From positions 62,001 to 126,000 of the forward strand of contig CAZFMZ010000002.1 in the NCBI GenBank assembly GCA_964520495.1: DNA of 64,000 nucleotides, in the 5' to 3' direction. This document shows, piece by piece, positions 49,154-57,927 of this stretch. Position 1 is the stretch's first letter; each line of letters begins with the position of its first letter. The notes beneath the pieces were generated by a model. That model worked only from the letters and a program-made list of their open reading frames with translations, was not told the DNA's origin and ran no database searches. Position numbers and translations under genes: made by a program. This DNA is from UBA1020 sp964520495. Lineage in GTDB: Bacteria; Patescibacteriota; Saccharimonadia; Saccharimonadales; Saccharimonadaceae.

Positions 49154-50404
49154 TTACGGTTTTTGCAAGCGTTCTCGTAGCCAGGCGTCAATCGAGCCAG
49201 CTCCCATGCCTAGTACCATATCGCCGTTCTCACGGTGGAGTTCAAGCGCGGTCCATAATTCGTCGTTCATCTCGGCAATCGTCACGTCCGCCTGATTGGT
49301 CAGCCCGCGCGTCAGTTCCTCGGGTGTCAGAATCGGTAGGTCTGGGCTCTCGCGTGAAAGATAGGTGGGTAGCCAGTATACCTTCTCGGCTAACTTGAAC
49401 GTATTCCGGTACAGGGTCTTGATGTCATGTTGCCGGCGGTTCTGGTGCGGTTGGTACACCAGCACCACGTGATCGGACAGCTCGCGTGCCAATTGCAGGG
49501 TAGCGGCGATTTCGGTCGGATGGTGGCCGTAGTCACTGTAGAGGTTGGGCGCGAGTTTCTCGAAGCGGCGGTTAGTACCGGGAAAGGCTTCCAACGCTGC
49601 ACCTTCGCGCGGTAAGCCTAGGTACTCCAGCGCTTTGAGCACGAGCGTGGCGTTGCGGCGGTTATGGGCGCCGGGCATGCCAAGCTCGGCCGTCTCGTCA
49701 TCGCCCAACTGCCAGGTATGCTCGAGCGTCAGCTCCGGCAAACGCCCGAGGTCGCGCTTCCAGCCGATGACCTGACCGGACTGTTCGCAGAAGGTCGCGA
49801 ACGCCTCCATATAGGAAGCTTCGGTCGGGTAGGTGTCGATATGGTCATGATTGATCGAAGTAATCAGGCTGAGATGTGGTAAGAAGTGCAGGAAATTGCG
49901 GTCAAATTCGTCACACTCGTACACGAAGTATTCACTGGCCGGATCGAGCTGGCCGCTCGGACCGAACGATACCGTCGTACCGATTGAGTAGCTGACAGGG
50001 ATACCGGCCTGTTGCATCGCCCACACCAGCATGCCGGTCGTGGTGGTCTTACCGTGGGTGCCGGCGACGGCCACTAGCTTCAGGTTCTTCTCGGCGATGA
50101 TGTGCGCCAGCAGTTCGTCACGTTTGGTCACCTTGATGCCCAGTTCGCGGGCCGCGAGCAGCTCAGGGTGGTCGGCGGGCAGGGCAGACGTCTGTACCAA
50201 CCAATCAATCGGCTGTTCAGCGTGAACCGAACGCAGGAAGTCAGCCTGCATAGTGATTTCCACTTCGATGCCCCGTTCACGGAGCTGCGCCGTCATCAGG
50301 CCGTCGGCGGCGTCGCTGCCTACCACGAAATGGCCGGCCTGCACTGCGATCTCGGCCAGCGGCCCCAGGCCGACTCCGCCGATACCAGAGAAGAATACGT
50401 TCAT
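49154..50404 (-). CDS. murC: UDP-N-acetylmuramate-L-alanine ligase (MurC-like)
   Basis: 416 residues: N-terminal Rossmann G-I-G-G-V-G-L-G, ATP-binding A-G-T-H-G-K-T-T-T, Y-E-C-D-E-F-D and N-H-D-H-I-D-T-Y, and C-terminal D-Y-G-H-H-P-T-E. Adds L-Ala (or, as in Mpl, a peptide) to UDP-MurNAc. ATG 50404 is used, 6 bases after TATACT (50416-50411); the longer reading frame upstream runs through the promoter. Shows that the cell makes or repairs peptidoglycan. Confidence 0.9.
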   Translation of the reverse strand: MNVFFSGIGGVGLGPLAEIAVQAGHFVVGSDAADGLMTAQLRERGIEVEITMQADFLRSVHAEQPIDWLVQTSALPADHPELLAARELGIKVTKRDELLAHIIAEKNLKLVAVAGTHGKTTTTGMLVWAMQQAGIPVSYSIGTTVSFGPSGQLDPASEYFVYECDEFDRNFLHFLPHLSLITSINHDHIDTYPTEASYMEAFATFCEQSGQVIGWKRDLGRLPELTLEHTWQLGDDETAELGMPGAHNRRNATLVLKALEYLGLPREGAALEAFPGTNRRFEKLAPNLYSDYGHHPTEIAATLQLARELSDHVVLVYQPHQNRRQHDIKTLYRNTFKLAEKVYWLPTYLSRESPDLPILTPEELTRGLTNQADVTIAEMNDELWTALELHRENGDMVLGMGAGSIDAWLRERLQKP

Positions 50405-50462
50405 GCTTGTAGTATAATCGAAGAAGAGAAAACAACCCAACACCAAACACTCAAAGGGGAAT

Positions 50463-51689
50463 ATGCTACAGGCTCTCATCCACCGTCTGCTCAAGCGGCG
50501 TCATTTTTGGCGCTATGCCACGTTTTCCGAGGTCGCCGAGCTGTATGCCTCGCGCACCATGCGCATCTTTGCCCTACGGTTGGTGTCGGTCTTTGCCTCG
50601 ATTTACCTGTTCCAGAACGGCTACAGCCTGGCCTTCATCGCCTTCTTCTGGGGCGCGTTCTACCTGATGAAAGTACCGTTCTCATGGCCGTCGGCTCGCA
50701 TCGCCGCCATGTATGGCCCCAAGCACGGCACCCTGATGAGCAATATCATCTCGGCCATGGCCATGGTGCTGCTGGCCTTCCTGCCGCATCCGGAGTATGG
50801 CCTGTACGCTCTGATGACCTGGTGCGTGCTGCAGGCATTTTCCAGTACCCTCAACGACCTGTGCTACCTGATCGACTTCTCGAAAGTGAAGGATATCGAT
50901 CACGCCGGCAAGGAACTCGGCTACATGAATATCTTTGAAAAGGTCGCCACCGGTCTGAGCCCGGTTATCGGCGGTGTGCTGGCGCTGTGGTTCGGCCCGG
51001 CCATCATCATGATTATCTCGGCGCTCCTGTTCCTGTTCTCGGCCGCGCCGTTACTGAAGACGCCTGAACCGACCAAGATCCATCGTCGCCTGAACTTCAG
51101 CGACTTTCCGTGGCGGCAGACCTGGCGCTCATTCCTAGCCGAGGGCGCAGTCGGCTTCGACGTATTTGCCACCGGTACGGCCTGGACACTCTTCATGACG
51201 GTGGTGGTATTCGCCGGCAGTAACGATTCCAACCGCATCTATGCCGAGGTCGGCTTCGTCACCTCCGTCACGGTGTTTGTCGCGTTGCTGGCGTCGTATT
51301 CCTATGGCCGTCTGATCGATCACCGTCGCGGTCGACTGCTACTTCGTGTCAGCACCTTTACTAACAGCCTCATTCACGTCTCGCGTGCCTTCGTTACCAC
51401 ACCGGTAGGGGTAGTCTATACGAATGCGGCCAATGAGGCAGCTACCACCGGCTTCTCGATGGCGTTCATGCGCGGCATGTTCGACACGGCCGACCGTAGC
51501 GGCCGACGCATCGAGTACCTGTTCATCATCGAGATGGTAGTCAACTTCGGCGCGGCCATCGGCGCGGCGGTGCTCGGCCTGCTGCTACTTGTATTCAGCG
51601 AGGTGCTGTCACTGCAGGTTTTCTTCATCCTGACCGCTGGCGTGGCACTGCTGATCGCCACCCCGAAGTTCGCCCTCTACCGCCGCTAG
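50463..51689 (+). CDS. MFS-type transporter
   Basis: 408 residues, about 11-12 hydrophobic helices with a central cytosolic loop. The S-W-P-S-A-R-I-A-A-M-Y-G stretch replaces the usual motif A, and no drug-efflux signature is visible. AAGGGG lies before the ATG. Substrate unknown. Confidence 0.75.
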   Translation: MLQALIHRLLKRRHFWRYATFSEVAELYASRTMRIFALRLVSVFASIYLFQNGYSLAFIAFFWGAFYLMKVPFSWPSARIAAMYGPKHGTLMSNIISAMAMVLLAFLPHPEYGLYALMTWCVLQAFSSTLNDLCYLIDFSKVKDIDHAGKELGYMNIFEKVATGLSPVIGGVLALWFGPAIIMIISALLFLFSAAPLLKTPEPTKIHRRLNFSDFPWRQTWRSFLAEGAVGFDVFATGTAWTLFMTVVVFAGSNDSNRIYAEVGFVTSVTVFVALLASYSYGRLIDHRRGRLLLRVSTFTNSLIHVSRAFVTTPVGVVYTNAANEAATTGFSMAFMRGMFDTADRSGRRIEYLFIIEMVVNFGAAIGAAVLGLLLLVFSEVLSLQVFFILTAGVALLIATPKFALYRR

Positions 51690-51739
51690 TGCGCGTGCTA
51701 TACTAAAAACCAGTTAAGAAGGGTGGAGTACGATCTTCG

Positions 51740-52366
51740 GTGGCAGATAACAAGCGGGTGAAACGAGGCATCAAACAGTTGCAACGCGTCAAGACGTGGC
51801 AACTGGTGCTGCTTTTGATTCTGTCGCTGCTGCTGACCGCCACGTTCCTGCGCCTCAATAACATCGGCATGATCGAACGCCGCACGGCCGTCCTGAGCGC
51901 CGACAAGCAGGGAAACGATGAAATCATCCGGGCACGTCTGTTCGATCTGCAGCGCTATGCGGCCGAACACATGAACGCTGACAGTGGCGTGGTGTACCTG
52001 GAACACCAGTACCAGCGTGACACCGAGAACGCCATCCGGGCCGCCAGTCAGCAGGGTGGCAGTGCGAATATCAACGTCGAAGCCGACCGAATCTGCCAGG
52101 CTCGCCATGGCGGCTATTCACAGGCTTACGTGCAGTGTTTCGCCAGTGAATTAGCCAAAGTCCCGGCCGGCAGCAACGCTCCCGACAAGGCACAGTTACC
52201 GAGCGCCTCGCTCTATCGCCATGAATTTTCCAGTCCCTTGTGGTCACCCGACTTCGCCGGTTTCGCTACAGGGGTCAGCGCCTTGATAACCCTAGTAATC
52301 GTCCTCAGGCTGATTGGCCTGGTCGCGCTACGCGCCATGCTGCATCGCCACTACCGTAGCATCTAG
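51740..52366 (+). CDS. Hypothetical membrane protein with two spans
   Basis: 208 residues: a basic start, a first membrane segment (about 22-38), an exported loop of about 130 residues with two Cys (R-I-C-Q-A-R, V-Q-C-F-A), and a second membrane segment (about 172-192). No family recognised. GTG 51740 has GGTGGAG about 11 bases before it. Confidence 0.6.
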   Translation: MADNKRVKRGIKQLQRVKTWQLVLLLILSLLLTATFLRLNNIGMIERRTAVLSADKQGNDEIIRARLFDLQRYAAEHMNADSGVVYLEHQYQRDTENAIRAASQQGGSANINVEADRICQARHGGYSQAYVQCFASELAKVPAGSNAPDKAQLPSASLYRHEFSSPLWSPDFAGFATGVSALITLVIVLRLIGLVALRAMLHRHYRSI

Positions 52367-52434
52367 GTGTTGACAGAGGCGACCCCTTGGGCGTACGCTT
52401 ACTCTTGTAAGAACTAATAGGAGGTATAAGACCA

Positions 52435-52641
52435 ATGGCTTACAAGCACACAAACTCGAAGGGCATCACATACTACTTACACAAGACCGAAGTGACTCTT
52501 CGTGGCGGCAAGCCTCAGACCATCTACTTCTTCGCTAAGGTAGAGAAGAACGCCAAGGGCGAGCCGGTAGACCTACCAGCTGACCGCGTCGTCAAGGAAA
52601 ACCCACGCAACGGTTTCCTGACAGTGTCAAAGAAGAAATAA
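52435..52641 (+). CDS. Small basic conserved hypothetical protein
   Basis: 68 residues, Lys-rich, with T-Y-Y-L-H-K-T-E-V-T-L-R-G-G-K and Y-F-F-A-K-V-E-K, and a basic end. No membrane segment. The strong promoter (TTGACA 52368-..., 18 bases, TACGCT), AGGAGG and a strong terminator suggest high expression; it may bind nucleic acid or ribosomes. Looks like a lineage-conserved small protein. Confidence 0.7.
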   Translation: MAYKHTNSKGITYYLHKTEVTLRGGKPQTIYFFAKVEKNAKGEPVDLPADRVVKENPRNGFLTVSKKK

Positions 52642-52662
52642 GACATCTTGAAAAAATGAAAG

Positions 52663-52686
52663 ACCGCCTCAAAAGGGCGGTTTTTC
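52663..52686 (+). terminator. Intrinsic terminator
   Basis: ACCGCC (52663-52668) pairs with GGCGGT (52676-52681), followed by T residues. Confidence 0.85.
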
Positions 52687-52740
52687 TTTGGTAAAAAATA
52701 CAGTTGAAACATAAGCGTCGTTGGTGGTACAGTAGTATCA

Positions 52741-52820
52741 AACAAACAGGTGCCAAAATTGCCTCGTGAAGGTTCGATAGCGGCCCGCAGTAGCCCTATC
52801 GAATCGGCGGGGCTTTTTTG
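52741..52820 (+). ncRNA. Putative small RNA or leader attenuator
   Basis: A promoter (TTGAAA 52704-52709, 18 bases, TACAGT 52728-52733) lies just upstream. The transcript can form TTCGATAG/CTATCGAA (52774-52781 with 52797-52804) or, instead, AGCCC/GGGCT (52793-52797 with 52811-52815) before a run of six T. The two structures exclude each other, as in attenuators. No known RNA family was recognised. The next gene at 52873 has its own -10 box, so an independent small RNA is equally possible. Confidence 0.45.
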
Positions 52821-52872
52821 ATGCCTGTCACCCTATTGCATAAACATAAGAAATATGCTAAAATAGTAGTAT

Positions 52873-53151
52873 ATGACAGAAAAGTATGAAATCGACGCCG
52901 CTTACTACCAAGGACTCCGCGAAATGGATGGGGTAGACCCCGAAGTGGCCGAAGATCTTGGCATTCCGATGTCGCCTGAATCCCTTGAGTCACACACCCG
53001 TTCCGCCCATGAAACGCAGGCAGCGTTGGCTGAGGCCGCCCGCCGTGCTATCGACGGTGCCGACGAGCATGCCGCGCTGGAAGCACGCGAAGGCCGCGTC
53101 ATCTGTGCCAACTGTAACCGCCCGGGCTGCAAGGGCTGCGGCCGGAGCTAA
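52873..53151 (+). CDS. Hypothetical protein with C-terminal Cys cluster
   Basis: 92 residues, acidic, largely helical, with a C-terminal cluster C-A-N-C-N-R-P-G-C-K-G-C-G that can bind Zn. ATG lies 8 bases after TAAAAT (52859-52864). Two bases upstream of the gene at 53154 (shared unit). No family recognised. Confidence 0.6.
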   Translation: MTEKYEIDAAYYQGLREMDGVDPEVAEDLGIPMSPESLESHTRSAHETQAALAEAARRAIDGADEHAALEAREGRVICANCNRPGCKGCGRS

Positions 53152-53153
53152 CC

Positions 53154-54032
53154 ATGCCGTCTCGGCGCGACAAATTCCCCGGGCTTCCCGAAGAGCAACT
53201 GCCACTTGAGGTAGAGGCCGCACCTGCGACCGAATCACGCTTTGACCCCGATCAGTACCGTGCGTTCGGTAGCGTACCAACCATGCTGGGTAAGCTGGTC
53301 GATGTGCCACCGTTCGAGCGGCTCGACAATCTTGCCTGGCAGCGCACCGAGCCAGCCGTCCTGGCGCAGGGGCTATTCGGCGTCGAAGGTAACACCGCCG
53401 TCAACGGTCTTGCCCTTGGTGCCGATCATTACAAAGCTATCATCCGCAATCACGACGCGTTCCAGGCCAGTATTCGCAACACCACGCAGGCCGCCAACCG
53501 TCAGACTAGCGATGTCCGCGCCCGCGAAAAGGAACTTCGTTCAGTACTGGGCGCACTCCACTCGAAGCAGGAACGGCACGAAAAGATTCTGGGAAATTTA
53601 GAAACGCAGCGCGACGTATTGGCGACGCTCAGCGATATGCAGCGCACGCCCGGCTACCACCGACGCCTTACCGAAGTCGAAGTCCGGGTGCTGGCCAATA
53701 CTGCGTGGGATCAAAGCTTCCTTGGCATGCTGCGGGTACTGAAAGACCAGCACGACCTGTCCAGTAACGATTTCATTGAGATGTCGCAGGCGATGTCGTA
53801 CCGGTTGCTGCGCGGCCCGCAGAAAGAGCGGATTCACAACTGGGGGGACATGCTGGCGCTCGGTACGCGCTATAACCGCGCTGTCGGCACCATGTTCACG
53901 CATAGCCTGCACGAGGTAAACCGTGGCCAGGAAACCCTGGAAGGGCAGCTGGAAGCGTTCTACGAACAGAATGGCCTGACGTCACCGGCCGCATATGTCG
54001 TCGCGCAGACGACCGAACTCGAATCAAAATAA
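53154..54032 (+). CDS. Hypothetical helical protein
   Basis: 292 residues, soluble, with a Pro-rich start and a long helix or coiled coil in the middle (R-A-R-E-K-E-L-R-S-V-L-G). No catalytic motif seen. Follows the Cys-cluster protein gene by 2 bases. Ends exactly where the AT-rich island begins. Confidence 0.55.
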   Translation: MPSRRDKFPGLPEEQLPLEVEAAPATESRFDPDQYRAFGSVPTMLGKLVDVPPFERLDNLAWQRTEPAVLAQGLFGVEGNTAVNGLALGADHYKAIIRNHDAFQASIRNTTQAANRQTSDVRAREKELRSVLGALHSKQERHEKILGNLETQRDVLATLSDMQRTPGYHRRLTEVEVRVLANTAWDQSFLGMLRVLKDQHDLSSNDFIEMSQAMSYRLLRGPQKERIHNWGDMLALGTRYNRAVGTMFTHSLHEVNRGQETLEGQLEAFYEQNGLTSPAAYVVAQTTELESK

Positions 54033-54069
54033 TTTCTGGTGGACTTAGCTGGATTAGATGGAACCAGAC
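54033..54069. repeat. Partial copy of tRNA 3' end (possible att site)
   Basis: TTTCTGGTGG (54033-54042) is identical to 56783-56792, the 3' end and flank of the tRNA(CAU) gene, and the next bases (GCTGGA...AACCAG) continue the similarity through the T arm with mismatches. It starts right after the stop of the gene at 53154. Confidence 0.5.
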
Positions 54070-54149
54070 ATTACTATATCTGAAAGATATAAGCATGATC
54101 TATAGGCGCCTAAATGTTACAGGGGTGAGTGTACCTTTTAGTATTGAAC

Positions 54150-54187
54150 CGCTATACCAGTTCCACCGGTATAGCGTAGAGTATAAT
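54150..54187 (+). promoter_or_regulatory. Palindrome overlapping the island promoter
   Basis: CGCTATACC (54150-54158) and GGTATAGCG (54168-54176) form an inverted repeat ending 5 bases before TATAAT (54182-54187). It covers the -35 region, so it may be an operator that controls the ParB-like gene. Confidence 0.5.
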
Positions 54188-54242
54188 GATAACAATAATC
54201 TAACAGGAGCGATTATTTGGTGGTGAAATCGGTGTGAGTAAT

Positions 54243-55673
54243 ATGAAAGTAAGAGACACGGTCAAAGTCGACATAATCAAATTAAAACTTGATGTCGAAA
54301 ATCCACGATTCGCTGAACTGTATGATGGCAGCGATAACCAAGATGATTTAATTGAGTACCTATTAAACTCTGAATCGGCCACGGCTATTGTTAAAGAGCT
54401 TAATGATTCACAGGAATATTATGCCGACCGTCCACTTTGGGTGATCAAGCAGGATGATGGTAGTTATTTGGTGAAGGATGGAAACCGGCGCTTGTCGGCT
54501 GTGCTAGCACTACGTTCTCCTACCAAGTTTGGATTATCTGAACCACGCCAGACCATCGATGAGTTACCTGTTATTGTTTACGACACAGAAGACGAGGTTA
54601 ATAAACGCGTTCGCCTTGAACATATACAAAGCTCTTTCAGGGGATGGGATAGAATCGCCAAAGCTTTAGAGGTTTATAAAATGCGCTCAAGCGGTGCTTC
54701 CGTGGATAGTCTGAAAGAGCTTGACTCTGAGCCGAATCAATTAACCAAGTTGGCCAGCTTTTACTATGCGGCAGTTGCCGTGGGTAAAGATGACTTAAAG
54801 GTATTGTTGCGTAAAGGGCGTGGTAATACAGGTGGTAAAACTATTGTATTTGAACGTCTTTTTACTCACCGCACTAGGTGTGGATACGATTTTAGCGGTA
54901 AGGCTGGTGGATATGAAGTGATTATTACGGATCAAGCCCTATTCGACTCTTACATAAAAGCTATGGTTGAGTTATTGAAGGCGAACCCAGATATTACTCA
55001 CAAAACAGCTGATTCTGAGAAAGAGACATTTCTCGATAGGCTGAAGCCTTATGGCTTTACGCCGTCTAAAAAGCCTTCATCGGGTAAGGGCAGTACGCCA
55101 GCAAAAACTACTACCGAGACTAACCCTACAGTAACAGGGGATGGATCAACCCAGGCGACTCCAGCAAACACTCCACCGTCGCCGCGTAAAAGCATCAAGA
55201 CATCTCCAAAATATATAAGAAAAGGTATCCCGCGCGCCGTCGACGACCTTGTGAAAGAAGGATTCAACCTTGATGCCGTATTCTTCACTAATTCAAAAGT
55301 GGCCATGAGTCGAGTTATATTTGAGGCCGTACTGAAGTACGTTATTGAAAATACTGAGTACGCACAAGGAAAGAAGCTGAATGGCTCAAATTATTTCCGT
55401 GACGCCTACTTTAATAAGCACGGTAACAAATTACCCGTAACCAATTTTGATAAGTTAAAAGACCTATTTTCTGCTCTCATTCTTGATACTGGAAAGAAGA
55501 AAGCATTTGCTGATTTTGACCTTGAGCGTCCACATCAAATAATCCACAACTACAACGTCACGGCGGTGCCTAAAGATGCAACCGCAATTTGTGATAATCT
55601 CATGCCATTAGTTGAATTTCTCTTGCAAGAAGAACAAGAGCTCTTGAGCGGCCTAGATAAGAATAAGCTATAA
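54243..55673 (+). CDS. ParB/DGQHR-like domain protein of the AT-rich island
   Basis: 476 residues. The N-terminal domain resembles ParB/sulfiredoxin-type proteins: V-D-I-I-K-L-K-L-D-V-E-N-P-R and the nucleotide/nuclease box V-K-D-G-N-R-R-L-S-A-V (residues about 79-87 of this frame). A Thr/Pro/Ser-rich linker (about 275-315) joins an uncharacterised C-terminal domain ending in a helical part (H-Q-I-I-H-N-Y). The coding sequence is AT-richer than its surroundings. A GTG nine bases upstream (54234) is an alternative start. Eight bases before the methylase gene, so they form one operon, probably a restriction- or defence-like pair. Confidence 0.7.
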   Translation: MKVRDTVKVDIIKLKLDVENPRFAELYDGSDNQDDLIEYLLNSESATAIVKELNDSQEYYADRPLWVIKQDDGSYLVKDGNRRLSAVLALRSPTKFGLSEPRQTIDELPVIVYDTEDEVNKRVRLEHIQSSFRGWDRIAKALEVYKMRSSGASVDSLKELDSEPNQLTKLASFYYAAVAVGKDDLKVLLRKGRGNTGGKTIVFERLFTHRTRCGYDFSGKAGGYEVIITDQALFDSYIKAMVELLKANPDITHKTADSEKETFLDRLKPYGFTPSKKPSSGKGSTPAKTTTETNPTVTGDGSTQATPANTPPSPRKSIKTSPKYIRKGIPRAVDDLVKEGFNLDAVFFTNSKVAMSRVIFEAVLKYVIENTEYAQGKKLNGSNYFRDAYFNKHGNKLPVTNFDKLKDLFSALILDTGKKKAFADFDLERPHQIIHNYNVTAVPKDATAICDNLMPLVEFLLQEEQELLSGLDKNKL

Positions 55674-55680
55674 TGAAAGC

Positions 55681-56547
55681 ATGAGCTTCTTCTCTCCGTT
55701 GCGTTACCCTGGCGGTAAGAATAAACTGGCCAAGTTTATCGAAAAACTGTGCGTTGATAATGGAACGACTGGACACTATATAGAGCCATACGCTGGTGGG
55801 GCATCGGTAGCCCTTCATCTACTGATGACGGGTAGGGTGCGCGAGATAACGATCAATGATCTAGATAAAGCTATATATGCTTTTTGGTTTTCCGTTATCA
55901 ACCATACGGATGAACTTTGTTTGCTAATCAAGAACACGCCAATCACAACAGATGAATGGGAGAAGCAAAAAAAAGTTTTATCTAATAAAAATAATGACAT
56001 TAATGTTTTAGAGCTTGGTTTTGCTACCCTTTTCCTCAATAGAACGAATTACTCAGGCGTATTAAATGCTGGAATGATAGGTGGAAGAAATCAAACTGGT
56101 AATTACAAGCTAGATTGTCGCTTCAATAAAATAGAAATTATTAGAAAAATCAGGGCAATAGCTGAATATCGAGATAATATTCATGTTACTAATCTTGATG
56201 CTATTAGTCTTATTGATAGAGTTCGTGTCGACGGTAATACTATATTTTATTTCGATCCACCGTATTACATCAAAGGCCCCTCTTTGTATATGAATCATTA
56301 CAAGCATGATGACCACAAGGCCGTTAGTGATGCAATCAAGTCTATACCAAATGCAAAATGGGTCGTGTCTTACGATGACACTGAAGAAATACACGAGCTG
56401 TACGCTGGACAGCGCTACATAAATTATTCATTCACACATAGTGCGGGACGTTCAAGGCAGGGGAATGAGGCTGTATTTTTCAGTCATAATATTGATGTTG
56501 ATATGAACTTACACCCAGTAAGCTTAACTGCGATGTCCTCTACCTAG
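55681..56547 (+). CDS. dam: D12-class DNA adenine methyltransferase
   Basis: 288 residues. R-Y-P-G-G-K at the N-terminus, E-P-Y-A-G-G SAM-binding loop and D-P-P-Y catalytic motif of N6-adenine methylases (Dam family, alpha class). Specific target unknown. AT-rich like its partner; no restriction nuclease is seen next to it, so the ParB-like protein may serve as effector, or the methylase may be solitary. Confidence 0.9.
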   Translation: MSFFSPLRYPGGKNKLAKFIEKLCVDNGTTGHYIEPYAGGASVALHLLMTGRVREITINDLDKAIYAFWFSVINHTDELCLLIKNTPITTDEWEKQKKVLSNKNNDINVLELGFATLFLNRTNYSGVLNAGMIGGRNQTGNYKLDCRFNKIEIIRKIRAIAEYRDNIHVTNLDAISLIDRVRVDGNTIFYFDPPYYIKGPSLYMNHYKHDDHKAVSDAIKSIPNAKWVVSYDDTEEIHELYAGQRYINYSFTHSAGRSRQGNEAVFFSHNIDVDMNLHPVSLTAMSST

Positions 56548-56667
56548 GGGCGGACGCAACTTTTATCACAGGGCGCATGTGACATCGCTTTCTTAATGGA
56601 TTTGGAACCGTTAAAATCGGCCCATTATATGAGGTTAAAACAATGATTGAACGAAATAACTCTAATT

Positions 56668-56686
56668 TGGTGGGGGGGTGGCTGGA
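56668..56686 (-). repeat. Copy of the tRNA 3' end
   Basis: On the minus strand TCCAGCC, a run of C, then ACCA: the T-arm end, acceptor strand and CCA of the tRNA at 56787, with two extra C. It lies about 100 bases downstream of the real tRNA end. With 54033 it marks a disrupted or duplicated tRNA border of the island. Confidence 0.5.
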
Positions 56687-56786
56687 CTTGGTGAAGGCGC
56701 ACGAAGTTCAAAGCGAACTCGTTCGACCTTGAGCGAGAAGCCGGAGGAGCGAAGCGATACCAGCGATCAACCTTGAAAACTCTTTC

Positions 56787-56862
56787 TGGTGGGGGTGGCT
56801 GGAATCGAACCAGCTACCAAGTGGTTATGAGCCGCCTGCTCTAACCGATGAGCTACACCCCC
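56787..56862 (-). tRNA. tRNA(CAT), probably tRNA-Ile2
   Basis: Acceptor GGGGGTG/CACCCCC, D arm, anticodon loop CTCATAA (anticodon CAT), T arm, A73 and encoded CCA. The A-G-G-C-G stem start and CTTGGT variable loop resemble tRNA-Ile2, whose C34 is turned into lysidine. The anticodon stem has a C-A mismatch at 29-41, which is unusual. Confidence 0.85.
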
Positions 56863-56972
56863 AAACCAGAAGGAATTTTCAAAGAACAGGTTATATAGCT
56901 TCACGCAGGGAACGCTATTTTATTAGGCTGGCGTTCTCTGGTTCGGCATATGTTCTCGCTGACCGCTCGAAC

Positions 56973-57046
56973 ATGAGCCCGCTGCTCTAACCATCGGGGA
57001 CTTCGCGAATTTCAATTCGTGGGGTTGAGGCCTGAGCTACACCCCC
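56973..57046 (-). pseudogene. Degenerate 5' half of a tRNA with D-loop insertion
   Basis: GGGGGTGTAGCTCA, identical to the start of the intact tRNA, then about 36 inserted bases, then GATGGTTAGAGCAGCGG and a CAT anticodon. The 3' half does not follow. A remnant or a decoy left by recombination; no working tRNA can be built from it. Confidence 0.45.
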
Positions 57047-57163
57047 GTGGCCTTTGGCCATTATACCTCAACGGCGCCATGGCCGTAAGGGGTTGGCTAC
57101 AGTAGCTTGGTAGCCTAATTACCCCTTTGTGGGCTATAATGCGAGCAAGAAGGCATAAGCGCC

Positions 57164-57610
57164 ATGAAACAGATAAATTTTCGACGATTGTCCTACCACA
57201 TCCGCCACCAGTACCTCACCACCAACAATGCCGTGGTGATCGTGGCCCTTGTAGTGGCGGCCAGCTGGGCGTGGGGCTCGGTGCAGGCGATGGACCGCAA
57301 CTACCGCTTGCAGAAAGAAGTCGACTACAAGCGCCGTGAGCTACGTTTGGCCCAGCTCGAGACAGCCACCCTGAAGTTCGAGCAGAACTACTACAAGAGT
57401 GATGAGTATAAGGAACTGGCCGTGCGTGAGCGCATGGGCCTGGTGAACCCCGGCGAGAAAGTGCTGATACTGCCGCCTAACTCGGCCGAAGCCAGCGCCG
57501 ACGAGGCGGAAAGCGCCCGAGCCAATGCGCCGCGCCGTGTCGAGCGAAGCAATATCCAGCAATGGGGCAACTTCCTGTTTGGTGGCCGTGCCGGCCAGTT
57601 GCAGGAATAG
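57164..57610 (+). CDS. FtsB/DivIC-like septum protein
   Basis: 148 residues: a basic start, one membrane segment (about 22-40), a coiled coil (L-Q-K-E-V-D-Y-K-R-R-E-L-R-L) and a conserved A-V-R-E-R-M-G-L-V-N-P-G-E end of the FtsB/DivIC family. Acts in the divisome with FtsL/FtsQ. The tail is Ala/Glu-rich. TATAAT at about 57136. Confidence 0.8.
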   Translation: MKQINFRRLSYHIRHQYLTTNNAVVIVALVVAASWAWGSVQAMDRNYRLQKEVDYKRRELRLAQLETATLKFEQNYYKSDEYKELAVRERMGLVNPGEKVLILPPNSAEASADEAESARANAPRRVERSNIQQWGNFLFGGRAGQLQE

Positions 57611-57638
57611 TCCGTATCTGTTAAAATTCGGTATGTAC

Positions 57639-57754
<116 letters not shown>

Positions 57755-57927
57755 GGCTTACTGGCCAGTATTTGGTTCTGCGACAACCGAGCTTGCTTGG
57801 TTCAGTCCCAGGTTCGTGCAGCGCTGTGAAGCTCTGGGAAAGTTTACTTTCATAAGAGCAAGCAAGCGGAAGAGGCTTGAGCCGATATTCCTGCCCCCAC
57901 CCCTGAAACTTTGCTATACTACCCTTT

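Noticed and set aside
56640..57060. Group I intron in a tRNA gene
   Set aside because: An intact tRNA lies between the two fragments, and the 5' half has its insertion in the D loop rather than the anticodon loop; no intron core was recognised.
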